From contig JAZBQD010000001.1 of assembly GCA_036583965.1 (NCBI GenBank), positions 22,367,569-22,431,568 of the forward strand: DNA of 64,000 nt, written 5' to 3'. The notes under the pieces were generated by a model, which did not search any database, was not told where the DNA came from, and saw only the letters and a list, made by a program, of their open reading frames with translations. The position numbers were made by a program, and so were the translations under genes. Positions 1 to 12,400 of this stretch are shown in pieces. Source of the DNA: Prunella strophiata (taxonomy: Eukaryota; Chordata; Aves; Passeriformes; Prunellidae). How positions within the stretch are numbered: the stretch's first letter is position 1; every line of letters starts with the position of its first letter.

Positions 1-1774
1 ATATTTCCAGCCTTTGGTAATGCACAAAACACTTCAAGAATAAAATCCAATTATCTTCTGGAATTAGAGATTAAACACTGATTCTACTTGCAATGTCATT
101 CTCAAATTAGCAGTGCAATAATCTCTGCATCCAAACAGAGCTTTCCAGGAATTTTCAGTCATCTAATGGGTAGGTTATGGCATCTTCATTTCTGTCCTGT
201 GAGGGTCCTCCAAGAGGACAACCCACCTCCCAGTGGCCATGATCTGCTGCCAATAGGAAAAACCTTGGAGCTGACAGGTGAGCAGGAGCAGCTGTCCTGA
301 CCTCAGATTCTCTTATGAAGGGAGATGTTGCCATTTGAATTAACTGTTCTTTTAACCTTTAAGTGAGCTGATGAAGAGAAGTCACAGAGGAGGTGAAAAC
401 AAAATTACTGAGAGTTACAACTTGCATCCTCTCTGGGCTTTTCCCCACAGCTGAGCTGAGGTGTCAGTGAACTTCACCAACAGCCAGGTCGTAAACATAT
501 ATCTGTGCAGCTCCAGAGACTGTTATTTGCACCAGCAGGTGGTTGAGGCTGTCATATTTGCTCAGCCAGGCTTAGGTCTCCTAAAAGGTCAGCTGATGAA
601 GAGCTTCCCAAAGTCTTCCAGCAAAAGGAGTGAAATCAAGGCTATCAGGGTCTCCAAATGTTATTTATACAGCATACTCCAGAAAAAGCATGAACTTTTC
701 TCACTGCCATTCAATTAAGTATGAACTGTACAATACTGTTTCAGCTTCAGCAAACTGAGTCACCTGAGAAAGAACTGTGCTGCAGTCAGCAGCAGCTCTA
801 GTCTGGACATAATCTTTATTTACAAATCAAACTAGTGGTGTGTCCAAATTAAAAAACATTGTGCAAAAATGAGGTTATCCCATATCCACATTGTTTGTCC
901 CTTGATTCTTAATCAGAGGTTCTCAGCTGTGAACTCCAGACATTCCAACCCTTCTTTTCCATACATTGTCACCTCTCCTGCCCTACCTCTCCCTCCTGAG
1001 GAGCCTGTAACCATCCAGAAGGGCACTGCAGTCACAGGACACATCCCACCAGGTTCTCACTCATGCAGTGGGACTGGGCCAAGTGGTGGGACAGGAGCTC
1101 AGTTCTACCCCAATTACAGCAGAGAAGTAATCTTACTGATTATCCAAGACATCAACCTACAATCTCCTCTGGTGTTTCAAAGTTGCATTTCCAGTGCATT
1201 CCTCACCAAGGACAAAATCTACTGTCCATCTGTACTGCAGCAGTCCCTCTGAAGGGGCCAGGAAGAGATGAGTGCACTCAGAAAGGTGAAACACAGTTGG
1301 GAACCTGTCAAGGTTCCATCAGAGTTCAGAGCAACTCCTCACCCCCAGTGCTTTCTTCTCTGCCTCATGCAGCAACCACAAACAAACACACCCTTCAGGC
1401 CAAGGCTTTTGCCTTTACTACATGTTCTTCTTGTAAAAACAGTTTTGCCATTTCCATTTTTTTCTGCACACTCATGGAAACCAGGAGTTTGTGAGGCAAC
1501 CTTACAAATCATCCTTGCCTTCAGGAGAGTTTACTTGGTACTTGGCCAGCTGCAGCAGCCACAGCACATGTGGGAGGTGGCTTAGTGGTGTGAATCCAGG
1601 GCATCTCCTCCTGTCTTTTGAGATACATAGATTTCAACCCATTCATATATTTCAAGCCATGTATATTTCAATATATATATGGTCACATGCACTTCCATGA
1701 TAAGGCAAAACTGCTTAATAAACATACCTCTCAAAGAGCACATCATTAAATGTAAGAGGGCAAAAAGTTGTCCC
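1..1774. other. Non-coding stretch, nothing recognised
   Basis: AT-rich unique-looking sequence. The open frames (up to 143 codons near 1063-1494) overlap each other in different frames, carry no motif I know, and lack splice or promoter context. A short AT run lies near 1660-1682. No retroelement could be recognised by eye. Confidence 0.6.
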
Positions 1775-2865
1775 TGGCATAAAATAGCACAAGGAAGAAC
1801 AAGGTCTATCCAGCCCAACAGCCTGTCACTGCAATGTCCAAGAGCCTAGGGAAGCATGGTAAAACAGGGTAAATCTGAGGAGAACCAACTAGCCCTGCCC
1901 TGAAGCACTTTTCAGCCTCCGGCAGGATTAGAGGGATTGGTAGGGACATACTGAACCACACACAATCTATTTCTATTTAATATGTGAAAGAATTTTTTTC
2001 CATAAATAAAACCAGCTAGTTGGTTGGGGTTTTTTACAATTGGAAACTTCTGGAATCCATATCTTGTGGTATTCCAGAGTTTTACCAACTTAGTGAAGAA
2101 CAACCTTTCTGTTTTGACCCAGAGGCCTTGAGATTCATTTGATTCCTGCTGGATGCTGACCAGGAAGATATTTTCACCTCCCCATTTCCTAGACCTCTTG
2201 AGGCATTTTTTCAGGAGAGAGAGTCCCATTTGTTTCCTTTATGGAGCCTGTTCAGTACATTTGATCATTCAGGCTGCACTTTTATGAGCCTTTTCCAATT
2301 CTGTTGTAGCTTTATGAAGATGGGGCCAGAGCTACATGCAATATTCAAGATGCAGAAGCACCATCAGGCAATGTCATCATTATGTTTTCTGGTTTATTTT
2401 CATTCCTCTTTCTAAACCCAAGGAGAGGCAGTTTTGGGTTTTTTCTGAAGAATTCAGCTAATCTTTCTTACCCCAAATCTTGCCCCTGAGTTATAATGCT
2501 CAGCTGAAAGAGGAGCTCAGGGAGCTCCTCCTCCCATCCTCATGTACCTCACATTGCATTTTTCTGCATTTCACCTGTTACTTTTCTCACTCACATGATC
2601 AGCACTAGATTTTTTTCCTTTATGTAGCCCTTCAGCCAACCTTCACTTTCCCTGTGCTAAAAAATGCAATGTCTGCAGTGAAACCTGCCACCTCTCTGCT
2701 GCTTTTGGGTCCTCTGGGACACATTGAACAACACATCCCACCATAGGCCACTCTTCCTACTGATGGCCTGTCCATGGAAAGAATCACCATTTATTTCTGC
2801 ACTCATTTCCATCAGGAGTCCTCATCCTAAAGAAGGGTTCTGGAACACAAACTGTCCTCAAACTC
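1775..2865 (-). mobile_element. Ancient CR1/L3-type LINE 3' portion (minus strand)
   Basis: The plus strand shows, in order, diverged versions of the blocks that mark the reverse complement of old CR1/L3 LINEs in birds and turtles. These are a 'tctatccagccca' block followed by 'agcctgtcactgcaatg' near 1804, a 'gttttctggtttattttcattcct' block near 2384-2407, a 'cattgcatttttctgcatttc' block near 2552, and a 'cactcatttccatcaggagtcc' block near 2800. Block order and spacing fit one element read from its 3' end, so its coding direction is minus. No frame is intact and divergence is high, which suggests an old insertion, probably older than the CR1 at 51-55 kb. The edges are approximate. The family assignment comes from remembered consensus order and is not an alignment. 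Confidence 0.5.
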
Positions 2866-4439
2866 CTCCACAGTGGACGAAAGAGCAGAAATCATTGACA
2901 GGGTGGTCTGGTCTTGTATTAGCTTGGTTTGGTTTTGTACCACAAACATTTACTTAGTCTCTGGTTTTCCTGGCAGATTTCCTCTTCCCTTGTCTTGTTC
3001 ACTCAGGAAAGTGAGGTGTTTGTTTTGTGTTCCTTCACAGGGTTTTCTCTGTCTACCTTGTTTCTATGCCTTTATACCTTATGTATCTATAGTGTAGTCC
3101 AAAGTACAACCTGCATTTAGGCCCACAGGAAGAAACCACACATTGTAGCAGTGCAAATGCTAAAGGCTCAGGGTTAACACCACCATAATAGTAAAGGAAA
3201 AATATGTGAAAGCATCACCAGGAGCAGGATTAGACCTTTAATATTTGAAGCTTTTAAAAACAAAGCCAAAATAAACAAAAAACCAACAAAAACAACTGAG
3301 AGGCTACCTCGAAGTGATTAACAAAATATCAAGGGATAAGATACATATTTATGGGAAAACATAATATTTGACATCAGAGAAGGAAGAAAAAGTAATCAGC
3401 CTGCTGAGAAAATGATCTACACATATTAAAAGAGACTATTGTGACTCAAAATTGAAAGAATCAGGACAAAAATGACAAAAGAAATTATCAACAAGGCTTT
3501 GCTAGTCAGTCACTGAAAGCAGAGACAGGATCTTGAGAGGAAACACAATCATGTAGAAGAAGCAGTATTTATCAGGCTAGAAGGAATATTTACTGCCTAA
3601 AATGACTATGTAAGAACAGATAAACACTTTGTTGTACTACACAATTAAATGTATTGTAGCATACAGCAACCTTCAATATGACAACCCACAGTCAACAAGC
3701 AGCAGCATCTTTGTTTTCACTGGGGAATCAAGAGCAGCCAATGCAATAAAGTCTGTACTGGAAAACTGAAAACACACACACAAAAAAAGGTCATACTGGC
3801 AAACTGTCCTGGCTATCTTGGAAAGAAATGCAATTGTCTGCATCTCAGAAAAATGAAACTATGTATTTGTGGATAGAAGTGACCTGTTTTGATACCAGCA
3901 AGTGACCACAGAAAGGAGAAAAATGAGAGGAAAAGTCTATTAAAGTAGTTCTTCCTACTGCTGGATCTTCTTTAGAGCATTGTATATTTGGCATTAATAT
4001 TTCTGGAGCTTTGCTTTAATTTTCTAGGAAGCTGTTTTAATAAAGACAACCACATACTTAATACTTGTATTTATCATGGTTAAACAGTAATTTGCTTTGT
4101 GTTTTCCTTCTCAATATAACTCTCCTGAAGATGCACATCAGGTGATAACAGAGCATTCTTAAATGCTGCTCAGCAATTACAACAGCAAAGTGGCTGGTTT
4201 ACAGCTATTAAGAAAGCAGGAGCACATTTAATTACAGAGATAGTTATCTTGGCTTTCCCTGTAAAAGAGGCAATTCTGACCAGGGGGCTGTAGTGGAATG
4301 ACACATTCATTCTGCTTTGCCACCCCGTTCAGAGTGCAGGCATCAGTAAATCCAAACATTAATGGTGTCTGAGCCTAAGGTGGGATTTATGATGCTGTGT
4401 GAGGTGGTAGTTGACTACATTTGAGTGCACAGCACTACA
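2866..4439. other. Non-coding stretch
   Basis: A-rich, unique-looking sequence without a credible reading frame. The A-rich part near 3240-3300 has short AAAC/AAC runs. I see no recognisable element. Confidence 0.55.
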
Positions 4440-4640
4440 AGACACCCAAAACACACCCCCAGCCTGAAGAGGGGGATATAAAAGGTCTGCACCCAAATAC
4501 AGGAACAAAGAGGAGGAGCCCAAAGGAGGGACCCCAGTGTCATCAGAGGTCTTGTGCCCATCAACAACCCAGGACATGACACAAAGATTCCATTCCACAA
4601 ACTAAAGCAAACACCAGCTGGACACATACACTTAGATTTT
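4440..4640 (+). promoter_or_regulatory. TATA-box promoter-like patch, possibly part of an LTR
   Basis: A consensus TATAAAAG lies at 4477-4484, preceded by a purine run (gaagaggggg) and followed by a purine-rich stretch (aaagaggaggagcccaaagg). This resembles the core of an LTR U3/R region or a small gene promoter. No AATAAA at a suitable distance and no clear TG...CA ends were found, so it cannot be called an LTR. A chance TATA box is possible in a 64-kb AT-rich window; the local GC-rich context is the main reason for listing it. Confidence 0.25.
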
Positions 4641-7017
4641 TAGTCCCATCATTACTTCTGTGCTTTCCTGAACATTCCTGGCTTCACTAGGAAGTGAACA
4701 TCATGCCATGGAGGATGGCAGCTACTCAATGGATGTCATTGCTCAAAAATAACAGAATTCATACTATATAAATATAGAAAACTGAGTTTTTACCCCTGAT
4801 AATACACTCCCTGCTTGATATTTTTTTAAACCATATGGGAAAACCTACTGTTGCAAAAGATGATCAACAGCATATTTGAAAAATCAAATGTGACATCTCT
4901 GAGGATTTAGAAATTCCAGATGGAGATTTAGGAATCCCATGTGCTACTATATCATGGATTTTCAAATAGAACATAATCAGCCAAGATTCTGTAGTTTTTT
5001 AATTTAAAAAAGTAAAAAAAAAGCAATAGCACAATAAGTCTAAAAATAACTGGGGTGAATCCTAAAATAATTCTTGCTGCAATTTTTTTAATAAATAAAG
5101 AAATGTAGGAATTAAAATTTAATTGGGAAAAAAACCCCACAAATTAAAATATTCTGCAGCTGAAACATTAAGGCTAAATCCCTGTAAGTTTAGAGGTATC
5201 CATTACAGTCCTTGCTTAGATTTAAGAGATGGGACTTTGCCATGAAGCTGGTAAGTGGAAAGATGAGTTTCATCAGCAACGTTAAAAACAGTTTCTTTAA
5301 AAAGAAAATTCTTGAAGGATCTTGCACTATTGCCCAGCTGTAACTTTATCAACTGCTATCAAAGTTTACCACCCCAGTAAGAGGATGCTGCAGGGACAGA
5401 TTTCCTACTTGAGGGAGCCCTGAGCACAGCAATAAACCAGTCTTGAAACAGAAGTGAACAAGAGAACTTGAACTAGAGAAGTGCCAGAACAGCCCCCAGA
5501 ATAATGCAGTCTGCACTGCACAAAAAATACACCAAATTGAAAGTAAAAAGCTCCAATAAATGGGATTTATTGGCATGCACAGAGGCAGCATGCTCCAAGA
5601 ACCTGGGCTAAAATAAAACAGCCAGTGAGTTGGTGGGTCTCCACACACACCAAGTCAGTGCAGAAGGGAACCAGGGGCTTGGGAGCAAATGGAAGAGGAC
5701 CAGGGAAAGGGGAGGATTACAGCAGTCACAGGAGTTTGTAATAATCCAGACAGGATTAGGCAAAGTACAGAGGACAACCTGCATGTGGCAGCACTGTGTT
5801 TTGTGGGAAATACAGCTTCACCTCATCCAGGCAGTTCTCAGGCTGTCCTCATTGCCAGGTTTCAAAAGCAAGGGGAGATCCTCAGTCAAAAGGGAGGTGG
5901 GATCTATGGCAGAGCAGTGTGACAAAACCCAGGGAGCAGCACCCCCCCACTCTATCCTGGGATGCAAAGGGGCTGTGTCCATCCAGGACCACTCCATGGG
6001 AGACACTGCACAGCCCCAGGATTCCTCCCTGAATTTAATACAAACAAACCTCTGTATGGTACTCTCCAATTCACAAACAGCAGGCCCTCAGGAGAAATGA
6101 TAATAAACCAGACCCCTGTTTAGAGCTGTATTTTCCTGAGAACAGGTGAAAAAAAAAAAGGTGGGAAGTTATGCCTGTTTGTGAGGTGATGAGATACATC
6201 TGATTCATCTGTGTATAGCACCATCTCCTTGATAATACAAGCCAGTATCAATTTAAGTTGGCAATTACATTCTAATTTTCAGCAGGACTCTGAGACGTGC
6301 CATGCTCTGTACCAGGCTTGGAGAGACAGATGCAAATAATGCAAGGTGCATGTCCTGAAATGTAACTTTTCACTTAGAGTTCTCTGGAGTGCCATTATTC
6401 TGCTCTACAGCTCAGCCTGGCTCAGTGCTGCTGCACACACTGAGCACTTCAGCAGAGGCTGCCCATTCAATGCTCCCCCCTGCCAAAAATAAAATCAAAA
6501 ACAAGGAGGCAAAAGAGGGTGAAAGCCCAATTCTGCATCTCCTGGTACTGCATGATGTAATAATTCTTTCAAGGTCAAAGACTTTGTTGGTGGAATCAAC
6601 TGGAGCTTGTGCCACACAGCAAATCCCACTTCTCTGGGCCGTATTCCACCTTCTATAACTCATTCTAAGATTCCCTGTGACATTATTTCTTTCGTAATTT
6701 TTCATTTATTTTAAGCACTGTAGTATTATACACTTTCAATCATCTAAAGACCATCAGAACATCATGGCTGGACACAGTGGGCAGTGAGTTGCCCAACCCA
6801 AGCCTTCTGGGCTTTGCCAGGTCCCTCTGCAGAATCTGTACATGTTACTACACAATTTCTTATTCAGTAGATTTTTGCATGTCCTGTAAAATTTAGGAAA
6901 CTGCAGAGTACTGAGTAGCCCAAATTGTTTTGCTGTTGTTGTGATCTGACAGAATTCTGACTTCCATGCAGGTGAGGATTTTTGAAGTCAGAGTAATTTT
7001 TTTTTTCTTTTTTTTTA
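4641..7017. other. Non-coding stretch
   Basis: No recognised element. The frames near 5630-6100 (156 codons) and 5818-6069 overlap on opposite strands and show no domain or compositional sign of coding. A-rich runs occur near 5010-5040 and 6150-6160. Confidence 0.55.
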
Positions 7018-7070
7018 AATCACAAGAAAACTTGGGTTGGAAGGAACATCCAGAAGTCTAGTTACTCTCA
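7018..7070 (-). mobile_element. Possible CR1 3'-end trace
   Basis: The plus strand reads 'aatcacaagaaaacttgggttggaagg' and then 'aacatccagaagtctagt', which resembles the reverse complement of a CR1 3' end (tcacag...gggttggaaggacc...tctagt). A T-rich run at about 6999-7017 precedes it. The similarity fades after about 50 bases, so this may be a severely truncated copy or chance. Confidence 0.3.
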
Positions 7071-8525
7071 TTGCAACAGTGATTTGACACAGGACATTCC
7101 CACCAGTAAATATCGCACAACAGGCAGAAAATTGTCTTTCTTGAAATTTCTGAAATTACTGTCTCAAGTCTCAACACTTCTGCAAATGCCACCCAGTCAC
7201 AGAAAATGAGCAATAGCACAAATAACCCATTCCAAACCTGCTGTTATTTTCATACACCACCCAGAAAGTTATGGGCCTGGCTCATTACACAAGGTAATGA
7301 AGAATGGGATGTACATCTTCCAGAAGCGAGATTTTACACAAATGATTGCTGGTACATGTCCTCATACTGAACAGTTGAATCACAGGCCAGAACAGAATAT
7401 CCAAGCACAAAAGCAGGTACATACTTTTAATTATTAGAAACATGATTGCATTCTCATGGTTGAATTCCCTCTGTGTGTGGTGCAAGATAATTATCCTCCT
7501 GTGCACACTTAGATCACCACTGAAAACATTTCCCTGGAGAACAGCTTGCAGTGTGTAAAAATCTTTCTGTAGATACAAAACAATGCTTTTCTTGAGTATT
7601 AACCCCAGAAGTTTATCTTCGATTCTGCTTTCAAACTGAGCATTACCACAGTAGCTCTCAAAGATGTACCTATCTGCAGATGGTGCTTTGGCCTCTCTGG
7701 CAGACTGGGATTCTCCAGGATCTTTGGCCAAACAAGTTTTGGCAGCTTGGATTACAACTCAGCTGATCAACCAAGCAGCAGATCCTAGCAAACATGGAAT
7801 TGCCCCTTTGAGCCATGTGCCATGACTCAGAGCTCTGGGCAGAACACTCAGAGCAAAAGGGCCAATACATCTATGACCCTTCTATTTCCATCACACCAAC
7901 ACTCCTAATACAGCCAAGCCTGCAGCACTCCACTTGCTGCTACTCTGACTTATCCTCACCTCTTTCCATGACCTCACAGACCCTTCAGAGCTCTCTCCTT
8001 CCTCACTCCAGCAGCTGAGAGCCTGGCCACATGCATTGCTTTACCTGCTGTCTCAGCTCCTTGTCTTGGCTGCTTTATCTTGCTCTCTTAAACTAGAAAC
8101 CTTTGTAGGCAGTGACAGCCCTGGCACACTTAAACAGACCCTTGTGAGAGTCACACGTCTAAAAACAACAATAGCTACTTAATATATTAGCCCTGTGAAA
8201 TGACTAACAAGTCAGCTACTATTGTTCTTACTGTGTTAGCCACATAAAAATAATAATAGTTCTTGATATTACCCATTGTCACACACAGATGTCTGAGCAA
8301 AAGTGAAATCTCTCTCTAGTGGAAACTCTACTCTATGGCATGCCAACATCACCTTTAGCAGGCACACCTGATCTCCCATGCCCATATTTTAATGCAGCCA
8401 GAAACTACACTGTATTACTGCAGCCTCAAACTAACCTATTGTACATCAGACAGAGGCAAAAGCTTATCAGGAAATAGTAACTTATATGACTGATGCTAAA
8501 AGTCCTAACACATTAGAGGCAATTT
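7071..8525. other. Non-coding stretch
   Basis: Unique-looking sequence. The 148-codon minus frame at 7285-7731 has no identifiable domain and overlaps another open frame at its 5' end. No element recognised. Confidence 0.5.
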
Positions 8526-8546
8526 AAAAAAAAAAAAAAAAAAAAA
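8526..8546. repeat. A21 homopolymer
   Basis: Twenty-one consecutive A. It could be the tail of a retroposed sequence, but no recognisable body lies upstream on the plus strand, so it is recorded only as a simple repeat. Confidence 0.9.
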
Positions 8547-9130
8547 GTTTTGAATTTCTGGAATTTCTGTTTCATGGGGTTTCCCATCTCCCTGGAGGGC
8601 AGGACTTCTGTATTTTTTCCCAGTACCTGCCTCTAAAATGGCACCAGAGTGTCCTGTTGCCTGGTGCTCTGATCTCGTAGCAGCTCCTCTAATCACCCAG
8701 AAGAGGCTGACTTTGTGGTTGCTAGTGCTGACAGCTCAATCTGAGAGCTGCAGAGACAAACAGCTAAACTTCTGACAACGGCAGGTAGGCAGGGCATTGA
8801 TTTTGCTCCTGTGAAATACTGTAACAAAGATCACAGCCAGGAGCCAACCAGCTGATGGTGTGATACCTGTTAAAAGGAAAAATTCTCTCAAAGGAGAACA
8901 CTCCTTCCCAGCAGGGACTTTGAAAGATGAGAGGAATATGTGGGAGTGGAGAAAAACACCTCTTGAAGCCATGGGAGGTGCTCTCATTCTCACACTGTTG
9001 TTCCTCTAGTGCAGAGCCAGGAAACCCAGCCTGAGAGGGAGATCTGTCACCCTGCCAGCACTGCCTCTCCTCACTGTGTCCCAGAGGGAATAAAACAGGC
9101 AGTCTCAGGGCTGTCTCTGCAGAACAGAGG
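8547..9130. other. Non-coding flank of the ERV 3' end
   Basis: Moderately GC-rich sequence immediately outside the LTR on its downstream side. Two overlapping minus frames (8736-8993, 8764-9228) run through it and the longer enters the LTR, so they are not independent genes. Confidence 0.45.
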
Positions 9131-9590
9131 TGTTGGACAATCCCCTTTTCTGACCCAGAGATGGGGCAACTGAGTGGTGTTTCAAAAGCTTTTATTCCAT
9201 TTTCAGTCTCATGTGAAGGGGGAGACAATACAGATGTTATAATTCACACCATCACAATCAGAAGCCAACTATTTCCTAATTACAATACACTATAAGTGTT
9301 TCTTGGCCTATCAGCTTTTGCCACACCATGCTGTAAATGCCTTAAAACCAATCTTCTAAAACTACCCTTCATGGGTCCTACTACAATGCATCTTTCACAG
9401 TTCTATTTCTCCAAAGTACCTAGTCTTATTTGCAAGGCCATCTTTTGAAACTTTTTTCCAGCTCTATTTCTCTCCCAACAATGGCTGTCCTATTCCATGG
9501 CATTTCTAAGTCAGCATTTCTTATCTCAAAGTTTGCATACAGATGCATACCATGTGGGCTTTCTGTCAGGCCCTGAGAACTCTCTCTACA
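9131..9590 (-). mobile_element. ERV 3' LTR, minus strand
   Basis: Read on the minus strand, the segment begins TGTAGAGAGAG at 9590, directly after a polypurine tract, and ends ...CCAACA at 9131, giving TG...CA ends. A polyadenylation signal AATAAA is encoded at 9196-9191, about 60 bases before the 3' edge, which suits a short R/U5. An env-like membrane segment sits just upstream on the same strand. The sequence also resembles a dispersed passerine ERV 3' region I know. There is no second LTR at a matching position, so this is the 3' remnant of a 5'-truncated provirus. The exact start could instead be a few tens of bases upstream, at the TGTCTGAG reading down from 9617. Confidence 0.5.
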
Positions 9591-9612
9591 AACCCATTTC
9601 CCCCTCTCTCTC
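9591..9612 (-). promoter_or_regulatory. Polypurine tract of the ERV (plus-strand primer site)
   Basis: The minus strand reads gagagagagggggaaatggg, an almost pure purine run two bases before the proposed LTR start. Retroviruses use such a tract to prime plus-strand DNA synthesis, and its position between the env tail and the LTR is the expected one. Confidence 0.5.
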
Positions 9613-9710
9613 AGACAGAAAAAATTTCTTTTATGGCCTTGCTCATCATTTGCACAGTGAAGTACACAAGGCACTATCACTAACACTGCTACGATAACAA
9701 TCGATGCATA
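9613..9710 (-). pseudogene. Retroviral env transmembrane tail fragment
   Basis: Minus codons 9710-9654 encode 19 residues, mostly I, V, A and L, ending in a P-C-x3-C pattern, followed by polar and charged residues. This is the layout of an avian alpha/betaretrovirus-like transmembrane-subunit anchor and cytoplasmic tail. A stop codon precedes the fragment and nothing upstream (up to 10 kb) reads as ectodomain, so only the end of env remains. The frame stays open into the LTR, so the original stop is not identifiable. The class assignment is an inference from the hydrophobic/cysteine pattern and position. Confidence 0.45.
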
Positions 9711-10664
9711 TCAACCTATTTTGCAAACCTCTCTACAAATCCATGTCCCACACAGAAATGTGTGCATGTCCTGGTAGGAAGGGGAGAAGTGGCAGGAGCA
9801 CCCCCAGGCATGGGTGTCCCCAGGACAGCCCCTGGTGCTCCAGCTGAAGAGGTGCTGTGCCATCAGCAACTGAGTCAGGACACCAAACCTCTCCAGCTGG
9901 GCTGAACTGCTCTGCAGCCAGTGCTGATAGCAGGGGGAGCAGAGACATCACAGCTCAGCTCTCAGCTAATAAATCATGTGCTGCAATAATAACCTGAAAA
10001 ATGTATCTTTATTTGTAATCTGAACAAAGCTGCTGGGCATATCCCTGAGCAAAACACAAGTCCCTGAACCACTGCCATGCCAACCCAGCTTCCAGCAAAA
10101 TGTAAAATGCCCTAAGGCATTCATTAGCTTACTAGGGGAAAGAGAGAAAAGGTATTTTATAGACAGCTAATGTGTGCCTAAAAATACATGCATATTTCAG
10201 TTACAATTCAAAAGGTTGCTTTTGTTGTCAGAATTACTCATAAAATGAAAATCTGATATGCTCACCATGTGTGAATTCTGGATTAATTTTACCAGTCACT
10301 GCTGTTGTCAAGTCTTTTATCTCAAAAACTAGGTGCAAGATACTTTGAATTGAGAGGGAAGACATGCTAATATCTTTACAAACAATTTGATAGGTTCCTC
10401 TTTGAAATGGGTCTTAATGTCTCTACTGACTTTGGGCAGCAGGCTTGTTATCCAGCCCAGACAATAGATAAATAGGTTCTGAAATAGACAAATGGGTCAG
10501 CACAAGCCTGACCTTCTGAATTTTGGGGGAAATTACATATTCAAGGGGGAATATGTGGTAGGTGGTTTGGGAAGGCTGTACCTTCCTAGTACCTCAGCCA
10601 ATGGGGAAAGGAAGAGGGCAAAGTGCAGCTGGGAGTTTAGTGCTGAGCCACTTATATGCTCATG
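9711..10664. other. Non-coding stretch with a partial junction duplicate and an LTR-like patch
   Basis: Near 9727-9765 the sequence 'aacctctctacaaatccatgtcccacacagaaa' resembles the LTR/polypurine junction at 9575-9620, as if that junction had been partly duplicated. At about 10490-10660 a segment with 'ggaaggctgtaccttcc' and 'cagccaatggggaaagg' (a CCAAT box) looks like LTR U3, but no TATA/AATAAA pair or clean ends could be found. The rest is unrecognised. Confidence 0.3.
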
Positions 10665-10970
10665 AATCTATAGGACCAGAGGGGATCCACCCCAGGGTGA
10701 TGAGGGAGCCTGGCAGATGACCTTGTGAAGCCACTCTCCATCATTTACCAACAGTCCTGGCTCACTGGTGAGGCTCCAGAGGATTGGAAGCTGGCCAATG
10801 TGACACCCATTCACAACAAGGGTGGGAAGGAGTATCTGGGAAACTACAGGCCAGTCAGCCTGACCTCGGTACCTGGCAAGGAGCAGGTCATTTTGAGTGT
10901 TATCACACAGCACTTAGAGGATGGCCAGGGTACCCAACCAGCAGGGGTTTAGGAGGGGTAGGTCATGGCC
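10665..10970 (+). mobile_element. CR1 LINE ORF2 (reverse transcriptase) fragment
   Basis: The fragment begins at 'ggaccagaggggatccacccc' and continues through the palm/fingers region: codons for 'LSIIYQQSWLTGEAPEDWK' at 10734-10790, then 'NYRPVSLTSV'. It closely matches 53573-53875 of the larger CR1 in this window at the DNA level. Small indels break the frame: an extra base around 'gagcctggcagatga' and a loss around 'ggcaaggagcagg', where the larger copy has 'ggcaaggtcatggagcag'. Both ends are abrupt: upstream sequence is not CR1, and the match stops soon after 'ggtttaggaggggtagg'. It is a non-functional internal fragment. Because 5' truncation alone cannot explain the missing 3' end, a later deletion or rearrangement is implied. 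Confidence 0.9.
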
Positions 10971-12400
10971 ACCAAACTAGGCCACACAAACCCAGTACAG
11001 CCCTTAACATGGTTCTTCCCAGTGCCAAGCCCATTCCCTCTGGCAGCCTCCTGCTGCAGCAGGAAGAACAAGCAGTAGAGACCAGGCAGCACCTGAGCAG
11101 TGCAGGTGAAAACCCTTCAGCAAGGGAGCCTGCCTGTCTGTCCCAGGAAACAGAGACCCCTGGGCCACCTTCTCCCTGAGCCTCTGAACAACACTGTACC
11201 AGCAATGAGAACACCTCATCAGCCTGCACTGGCAAGAAAAAGCAAACTCTGTCCCTCAGTTCATTACCTGTAGTACCTTTGCTACATGCTCATCGTGAAT
11301 CCCTCTCCATCCCCAGGCATGGTTTAGAGAAGAGACTGACAGTCCCCACCTCCCAATTCAGGTGTGTCTCCAGACCAGCCAGGCTCTCCCTGCCTTCATC
11401 TAAAGGCCTGGCCACCCACCCCAGCTCATTTTCAGCTCCAGCTGGAGGGACCACACTACTGACATTTCCTTCTCTCTCATCTGTCACTGGGAATGAAGCA
11501 AAAAAAAAAAGAGTTTTGATTCCAGGACAGTTAAAACTGCTGAAAAGCACAGCTGGACAACTTCATAACAAATCTAGCTACTGATATTGAACTACCTGGA
11601 TATGTCTGTCTCAGCAAGTCTAAGGGGCACCAGTTGCTGGGGGATAAAAGCATTTTTTTACTCAGGCTCACAGTAGTCTGACATGCTTTGTTAAGGATCA
11701 CGGCTGGTGCTTTCCATACCTGAAATCACTACAAACCCTCTTGAAACAGCTGTGGAACCAAGAGCAGGGGGGAGAAAAGTAAATATGAAGGGAAAAAATT
11801 GAACTGAGTCAAAGAATAAAAAATAAAAAGAGAAAAGGATATTATTTCACTGTCATGATTTTAACACCATGGTTTCTCAATGAATAGCAGTAGCAATACT
11901 TGAAGGACAATAAAAAGCTTAGTCTGAGGCTTCTTTTTAAATGTGAAATATCCTAATATATTATGTATCCAGGAGAATAATCCAGAGCCCTAGCAGTGAG
12001 GTTTATTCAAAGACCTTAAAATACACCCAATTCTAAGTTGGAACAAGGCTTCTAGAGACAATTTCTGAATACAGAAGCCATGTATTCTTTTCAGAATACT
12101 CATTCAGAAAAGCTACTTGATTCAGTGGGATTCTTTCATGCTTTACCATCTGCTTTCTTAAACACTGCTATGTATTCTCATGTTTTAGTTAACATTTCAA
12201 ACTTTCCTGTTTCCCATCATTTCTGTAAATGGTGGGTACAGAGCCTGATTACAACCATACTATTCACAGCACAGTGGTGCTTATTGACTGAGAATCATGT
12301 CTGGGCTTCTATTTTATCCTCCCACTCATTAAAAAGCAAACACTTAAGAAAATGGCAATGTCCCCTATTATTTTTCCTTACATTCCTGTTTTCAAAGATG
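10971..12400. other. Non-coding stretch
   Basis: No recognised element. The 131-codon plus frame starting at 10784 reads out of phase through the CR1 fragment and then through unrelated sequence. Short A runs occur at about 11500 and 11810-11840. Confidence 0.55.
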
